Origin: an uncultured Actinomycetes bacterium
Lineage (GTDB): Bacteria > Actinomycetota > Actinomycetes > Nanopelagicales > Nanopelagicaceae
Length of the DNA: 9,306 nt
Reading direction: 5' to 3'
Assembly: GCA_903918325.1 (NCBI GenBank)
Contig: CAIXDY010000026.1
Span: 1-9,306 of the forward strand
The notes beneath the pieces are model-generated. The model ran no database searches and was not told where the DNA came from. It saw only the letters and a program-made list of their open reading frames with translations. Shown here in pieces: positions 5,702 to 9,306 of this stretch (the stretch's first letter is position 1; each line of letters starts with the position of its first letter). A program made the translations under genes and the position numbers.

Positions 5702-6093
5702 TTGAAGTCGGCACAGTGTTACCTGAAAAAATCTTTTATTTAGATCGAGCTTTGTTAAAAGCGTATGCCGATGCAAGTGGCGATCAGAATCCCATTCATC
5801 AAAATGAAGAGTTTGCCCTTTCAGTTGGGCTGCCAAATGTGATTGCGCACGGCATGCTCACGATGGCTTTAGCCGGTAAGTATGTAACCGACTGGGCAGG
5901 CGGCAGCGCTCATGTGCTTGAGTTTTCGGCACGTTTTATTAAGCCAGTAATTGTGCCAGCCGATGTGAAAACGGATTTAACGGTCAGTGCAACGATCACC
6001 GAAGTTGTTGGAAATCGAATCAAACTAGAGCTTTCCGCCACTTCTGCTGGAATAAAAGTTTTAGGAATGGCTAAAGCAGTAGTCACCAAATGA
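5698..6093 (+). CDS. HadB-like (3R)-hydroxyacyl-ACP dehydratase catalytic subunit (MaoC-like)
   Basis: A 131-residue MaoC-like hydratase/dehydratase. The catalytic signature is clear: YADASGDQNPIHQNEEFA with Asp29, Asn31 and His34, followed by the HGM turn at residues 51-53. It dehydrates (3R)-hydroxyacyl thioesters to trans-2-enoyl thioesters, presumably as a heterodimer with the preceding HadA-like protein. The start ATG 5698 overlaps the preceding TGA (ATGA) and gives the family-typical N-terminus MIEVGTVLPE. The alternative ATG 5674 would add eight residues encoded inside the partner gene and is less likely. The gene ends in another ATGA overlap with the next gene, so the three are likely translated as a coupled set. 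Confidence 0.9.
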   Translation: MIEVGTVLPEKIFYLDRALLKAYADASGDQNPIHQNEEFALSVGLPNVIAHGMLTMALAGKYVTDWAGGSAHVLEFSARFIKPVIVPADVKTDLTVSATITEVVGNRIKLELSATSAGIKVLGMAKAVVTK

Positions 6094-6977
6094 ACGTTCC
6101 AGATTCAGTTACCGCATTAGCGCAAGCGCGTATGGATGCCCGTGCAGCTAAAGATTTTGCATTGGCCGATAAATTCCGAGAAGAACTTTTACTTGCTGGG
6201 TTTGAAATCGTTGATGTTGCTGGGGGTTACGAACTCCGCCCAAAGAAGCCATACATAACGCTGGCTTTTGCTCGAGATATTCGCCCTATTGATTTAGAAA
6301 ATGAAGTAACTGTTGGAATCATTGTTGATGGTTTCACCGATGATGCACTTGAAACAGTAAAGGGCATCAAAGCTAATAGTGATTGCGCAGTCGCAATTAT
6401 TGCCATCGGGGACGCTGGATCTTTGTTTGAACAGATGGATAAAAGGACTTACTTAATTTCAGTTGCACCAGGAGCTAGTTGGGCCGATTGTGCAAATGTT
6501 TTCCTTGAAAAGACTGCAAGTAAATATGTGATTCTGATGGATCCATCAACTCGATTCACGGGAGATGCGGTTTCTCCAGTTGTTGCCGAACTTACTAAAG
6601 GTGAATATGTAGCCGTTGGTTGGCGTGGTGGTTTAGTTAATGTTGAGGATGAATGGCGTAGCGTTGATGACAAAGGCAATGGCGAAGTCGATGTGCTTTT
6701 TTCATACTTCATGGCCTTTAATCGTGAAGCTATCCATGAAGTTGGCGGCTTTAATCCCCGAGCTATTTATTATCGAAATGCAGATATTGAATTCTCACTC
6801 AAGATCCGCCAAGCCGGTGGCAGATTATTACAAATGGATTTACCACTTACACAAGATCGCCACCACGGTTATCACGATGCAGACCCGACCTACAGAGATG
6901 TGCAATCTAAGAAGACTTATGACCGCATACTGGAAAAGTACCGAGGTAAAAGCGCAATTTTGTCCCCACGTCGGTAG
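6090..6977 (+). CDS. CysRS-tail-like N-terminus fused to GT-A (family 2-like) glycosyltransferase domain
   Basis: A 295-residue protein of two parts. Residues about 8-50 (LAQARMDARAAKDFALADKF, then REELLLAGFEIVDVAGGYEL) closely resemble the C-terminal helical hairpin of cysteinyl-tRNA synthetase, with its AR-AKDFALAD-R-EL-G-E-D pattern. Residues about 71-290 look like a GT-A glycosyltransferase: EVTVGIIVDGF strand-loop, KYVILMDPSTRF (145-156) at the usual metal-site position, and a C-terminal block FMAFNREAIHEVGGFNPRA with DIEFSLKIRQAGG (232-244), as in family 2 enzymes. At the metal site the sequence is Asp-Pro-Ser and not Asp-x-Asp, so catalytic competence is uncertain. No signal peptide or membrane helix is seen. 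It sits between hadB-like and murB, overlapping the former by 4 bases, which suggests an envelope role. Donor, acceptor and the purpose of the N-terminal part are unknown. Confidence 0.72.
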   Translation: MNVPDSVTALAQARMDARAAKDFALADKFREELLLAGFEIVDVAGGYELRPKKPYITLAFARDIRPIDLENEVTVGIIVDGFTDDALETVKGIKANSDCAVAIIAIGDAGSLFEQMDKRTYLISVAPGASWADCANVFLEKTASKYVILMDPSTRFTGDAVSPVVAELTKGEYVAVGWRGGLVNVEDEWRSVDDKGNGEVDVLFSYFMAFNREAIHEVGGFNPRAIYYRNADIEFSLKIRQAGGRLLQMDLPLTQDRHHGYHDADPTYRDVQSKKTYDRILEKYRGKSAILSPRR

Positions 6978-6986
6978 CCTTTAGCC

Positions 6987-8003
6987 ATGACCGAGTTATC
7001 GCAGTACACCAGCTTTCATGTGGGTGGCCCGGCTAAAAAAATCATTCAAGTCTCAACTCAAGCTGAAATTATCGCTGCCATTGAAGCTGCAGGGGATTCG
7101 CCTATTTTAATTCTAGGTGGAGGAACAAATGTTTTAGTGTCGGATTCAGGTTTTGAAGGAACCGTAATTCGCATTTCTAATAATTCTGTAGAAGCCGAAG
7201 TGGATGCCTGCAGCGGTGCGACACTAACAATTGGCGCAGGGGAGGATTGGGATTCCTTTGTGGCAACTTCTATCGCTCGAGGTTTTGCTGGCTTGGAAAC
7301 TTTAAGTGGAATTCCGGGAACTGTTGGTGCCGCGCCAATTCAAAATATTGGTGCCTATGGGCATGAAGTCAGTGAATACATCACGCGAGTTCGTACTTAT
7401 GACCGAGAGAAAAAGGAAGTTAAAACTTTCACTCGCAGTGAATGTGAATTCTCATACAGAAGCTCACATTTCAAATCACATCCTGGACGATACGTTGTCT
7501 TAGAAGTTCAATTTCAGATTCGCCTTGGTGAATTAAGCGATCCAATTACTTATGCAGAGTTAGCAAAAAAGCTTGGTGTAGAAATGGGTGACAAGGCACC
7601 AGTAACCAAAGTTCGCGAAGCCGTGCTTGCTCTTCGTTCAGCTAAAGGAATGTTATTAACTCCGAACGATAAAGATTCATGGTCTGCCGGTTCATTTTTT
7701 ACTAATCCAATAATTTCTCAACAAGCCGCGGATGCATTACCAAATGCTGCACCTAAGTGGCCGCTAACCGATGGTCGCGTAAAGATTTCGGCTGCATGGT
7801 TGATTGAAAATTCAGGAATCCACAAAGGTGATGAAGTAGGTGGTGCGCGAGTTTCTACTAAGCACGTATTGGCGCTAACTAATGCGGGCAATGCAACGGC
7901 TGCTGATATTGCATCACTTGCTAGAAAAGCACGCGATCAAGTCAGAGATACTTTCGGAATTACTTTAGAGGCCGAAGTAAATTTAATCGGAGTTGAAATT
8001 TAG
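6987..8003 (+). CDS. murB: UDP-N-acetylenolpyruvoylglucosamine reductase MurB
   Basis: MurB uses NADPH and FAD to reduce UDP-GlcNAc-enolpyruvate to UDP-MurNAc in the cytoplasm, the second committed step of peptidoglycan synthesis. At 338 residues it is full length. The start MTELSQYTSFHVGGPA is the typical N-terminus. The FAD-binding motif LGGGTNVLVSD (43-53) and SGIPGTVGAAPIQNIGAYG (107-125) are intact. YRSSHFK (157-163) belongs to the type I form that keeps the Tyr loop. The catalytic serine is in SAGSFFTNP (Ser236), with the Arg in YRSS (158) and the Glu of EAEVNLIG (330) as expected partners. It begins 9 bases after the glycosyltransferase-like gene with no strong ribosome-binding site. 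The end overlaps the convergent aminotransferase by 4 bases. Confidence 0.97.
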   Translation: MTELSQYTSFHVGGPAKKIIQVSTQAEIIAAIEAAGDSPILILGGGTNVLVSDSGFEGTVIRISNNSVEAEVDACSGATLTIGAGEDWDSFVATSIARGFAGLETLSGIPGTVGAAPIQNIGAYGHEVSEYITRVRTYDREKKEVKTFTRSECEFSYRSSHFKSHPGRYVVLEVQFQIRLGELSDPITYAELAKKLGVEMGDKAPVTKVREAVLALRSAKGMLLTPNDKDSWSAGSFFTNPIISQQAADALPNAAPKWPLTDGRVKISAAWLIENSGIHKGDEVGGARVSTKHVLALTNAGNATAADIASLARKARDQVRDTFGITLEAEVNLIGVEI

Positions 8004-9199
8004 CCTTCAGTAAGTAGTTTTTTAATACGGCCAATACCTTCAACGATATCTTCATCGCTTGTGGCGTACGAAAAGCGCAGATAACCCGAAGGTCCAAAAG
8101 CCTCGCCGGGAACGGCTGCAACTTCAACTTCTTCCAAAATCAATGTGGCTAATTCAGCTGATGTGGTTGGAACTTTGCCACGAATTGTTTTCCCAAGCAC
8201 GCCTTTAACTGATGGATAGACATAGAAGGCACCTTGGGGTGTTGGGCATTCAAACCCAGGGATTTCGTTGATGAGATCAACAATTAATTTACGGCGACGG
8301 TTGAATGCCTCACCCATTTTGTGGACGGCATCAAGATTTCCACTCAAAGCAGCAATTGCGGCACGTTGGGAAACATTGGAAACGTTTGATGTCATATGTG
8401 ATTGCAGATTTGTTGCAGCTTTAATGACATCTTTTGGACCAATCATCCAACCCACGCGCCAACCCGTCATTGCATAAGTCTTTGCAACACCATTAATAAT
8501 GATGCACGTGTCAGCAAGTTCGGGGACTAATACTGGAAGAGATGGAGCAGTTGCTCCGTCGTATAACAAGTGTTCATAAATTTCATCACTAATGATCCAG
8601 ATGTTGTTCTTTACTGCCCATTCACCAATTGCTTTTACTTGGGCAGGTGAATAAACCGAACCTGTTGGATTTGATGGAGAACAGAATAGTAAAGCTTTAG
8701 TTTTTGGTGTTCGGGCAGCTTCTAATTGTTCTACGGTAACTAAATAGTTTTGTGTCTCATCGGCAAAGATCTCTACAGATTTTCCGCCTGCAAGCTTTAT
8801 GCATTCTGGATATGTTGTCCAAAATGGTGAGGGTAATAAAACTTCATCACCTGGATCAATGATTGAAGCAAATGCTTGATACACCGCTTGCTTTCCACCA
8901 TTAGTAACTAAAACTTGATCAGCAGTAATTTCGAAATTGGAGTCACGCTTTGTCTTTGCAACAATTGCCTCGCGTAGTTCAGGTAAACCCGGTGTAGGTG
9001 TGTAGCGATGATTTGCTACAACTTTTGTTGCAGCAGCAGCAGCTTCGACAATGTAATCAGGTGTTGGAAAATCTGGTTCGCCTGCACCGAATCCGATCAC
9101 TGGTCGCCCGGCAGCTTTGAGAGCTTTCGCCTTGGCATCAACGGCCAAGGTGGCAGATTCAGCGATGGCAGCGATACGGGATGAGATACGTGAGGTCAT
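8000..9199 (-). CDS. aspC: Pyridoxal-phosphate aspartate aminotransferase, class I (AAT-I gamma type)
   Basis: A 399-residue cytosolic PLP enzyme of fold type I that interconverts aspartate and 2-oxoglutarate with oxaloacetate and glutamate. Key residues are visible: GAGEPDFPTP (38-47) near the substrate site, Asn177 in SPSNPTG, Asp205 and Tyr208 in SDEIYEH, the Schiff-base Lys240 in GVAKTYAMTGWRVGW with Arg248, and the carboxylate-binding Arg375 in YLRFSY. The short-type N-terminus and the NPTG context fit the I-gamma subgroup, whose members can also accept other amino acids, so exact specificity is less sure than the family. It reads on the minus strand, convergent with murB; the stop codons overlap tail to tail. 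In many actinobacteria an aminotransferase of this type lies close to the secE-nusG region. Confidence 0.93.
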   Translation of the reverse strand: MTSRISSRIAAIAESATLAVDAKAKALKAAGRPVIGFGAGEPDFPTPDYIVEAAAAATKVVANHRYTPTPGLPELREAIVAKTKRDSNFEITADQVLVTNGGKQAVYQAFASIIDPGDEVLLPSPFWTTYPECIKLAGGKSVEIFADETQNYLVTVEQLEAARTPKTKALLFCSPSNPTGSVYSPAQVKAIGEWAVKNNIWIISDEIYEHLLYDGATAPSLPVLVPELADTCIIINGVAKTYAMTGWRVGWMIGPKDVIKAATNLQSHMTSNVSNVSQRAAIAALSGNLDAVHKMGEAFNRRRKLIVDLINEIPGFECPTPQGAFYVYPSVKGVLGKTIRGKVPTTSAELATLILEEVEVAAVPGEAFGPSGYLRFSYATSDEDIVEGIGRIKKLLTEG

Positions 9200-9306
9200 G
9201 CCCCTAAGTCTGCCGTATCTTTAAGCGCGAGTTAGACCTGAGCACCCTCTTGCCCCTACACTTCGACGCTCACGAGGGTTTGCTTTTCCCTATGGTTTTG
9301 CCATGC
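9200..9306. other. Divergent intergenic region upstream of the aminotransferase
   Basis: No coding region is visible here up to the window edge. On the minus strand TTAAAGATAC (covering 9215-9224) could hold a -10 element for the aminotransferase, but no matching -35 is evident. On the plus strand TATGGT (9291-9296) is -10-like, again without a good -35. In related actinobacteria tRNA-Trp, secE and nusG follow in this direction, so a plus-strand promoter for them is expected in or just beyond this stretch. That is inference from gene order. Confidence 0.3.

Noticed and set aside
6449..6984. Open frames on both strands inside the glycosyltransferase-like gene
   Set aside because: They overlap a frame with clear domain patterns and have no recognisable content.
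5105..9246. 11-base direct repeat ACCTGAGCACC at 5105-5115 and 9236-9246
   Set aside because: Matches of 11 bases are expected several times by chance in a window of this length, and the flanks do not agree.
1..9306. Mobile elements, CRISPR arrays, prophage or defence genes
   Set aside because: No transposase or integrase pattern, terminal repeats, spaced direct repeats or defence domains were seen on either strand.

Overview
The window looks like a chromosomal segment of a free-living, low-GC actinobacterium, most likely a freshwater acI-type (Nanopelagicales) lineage. The basis is the order tRNA-Thr, tRNA-Met, rpmG, hadA-like, hadB-like, murB, which is the actinobacterial block normally found just before secE-nusG. 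It is combined here with base composition that looks below 50% GC by eye, short intergenic spaces and several 1-4 base gene overlaps. The taxonomic call is inference; the gene order is seen directly.

Region 1 (1-556) holds the C-terminal end of a YeiH/UPF0324-type membrane protein, followed by a 56-residue Cys/His-rich protein. Region 2 (557-4808) is a carbohydrate uptake operon: a short leader with two perfect 12-bp palindromes, a Tat-type lipoprotein solute-binding protein, two CUT1-type permeases, and a zinc-independent quinone-oxidoreductase-like dehydrogenase starting 2 bases after the second permease. No ATPase gene is present, so the transporter must borrow one encoded elsewhere. The junction between the binding protein and the first permease carries two inverted repeats. 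One is a perfect 19-bp stem that begins at the last base of the permease start codon.

Region 3 (4809-5312) holds a probable promoter, tRNA-Thr(GGT), elongator tRNA-Met(CAT) and rpmG (ribosomal protein bL33, zinc-binding form). Region 4 (5312-8003) is a tightly overlapped run of hadA-like and hadB-like (R)-hydratase subunits, an unusual protein joining a CysRS-C-terminal-like helical hairpin to a GT-A glycosyltransferase-like domain, and murB. Region 5 (8000-9199) is a convergent class I aminotransferase whose end overlaps the murB end by 4 bases. The final 107 bases are a divergent upstream region that in related genomes would lead into tRNA-Trp/secE.

Most of the window is ordinary housekeeping and nutrient uptake. 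I see no defence system, mobile element, CRISPR array or large novel gene cluster. The two points most worth a second look are the tandem hairpins at the binding-protein/permease junction and the CysRS-tail/glycosyltransferase fusion placed between fatty-acid dehydratase and peptidoglycan genes.
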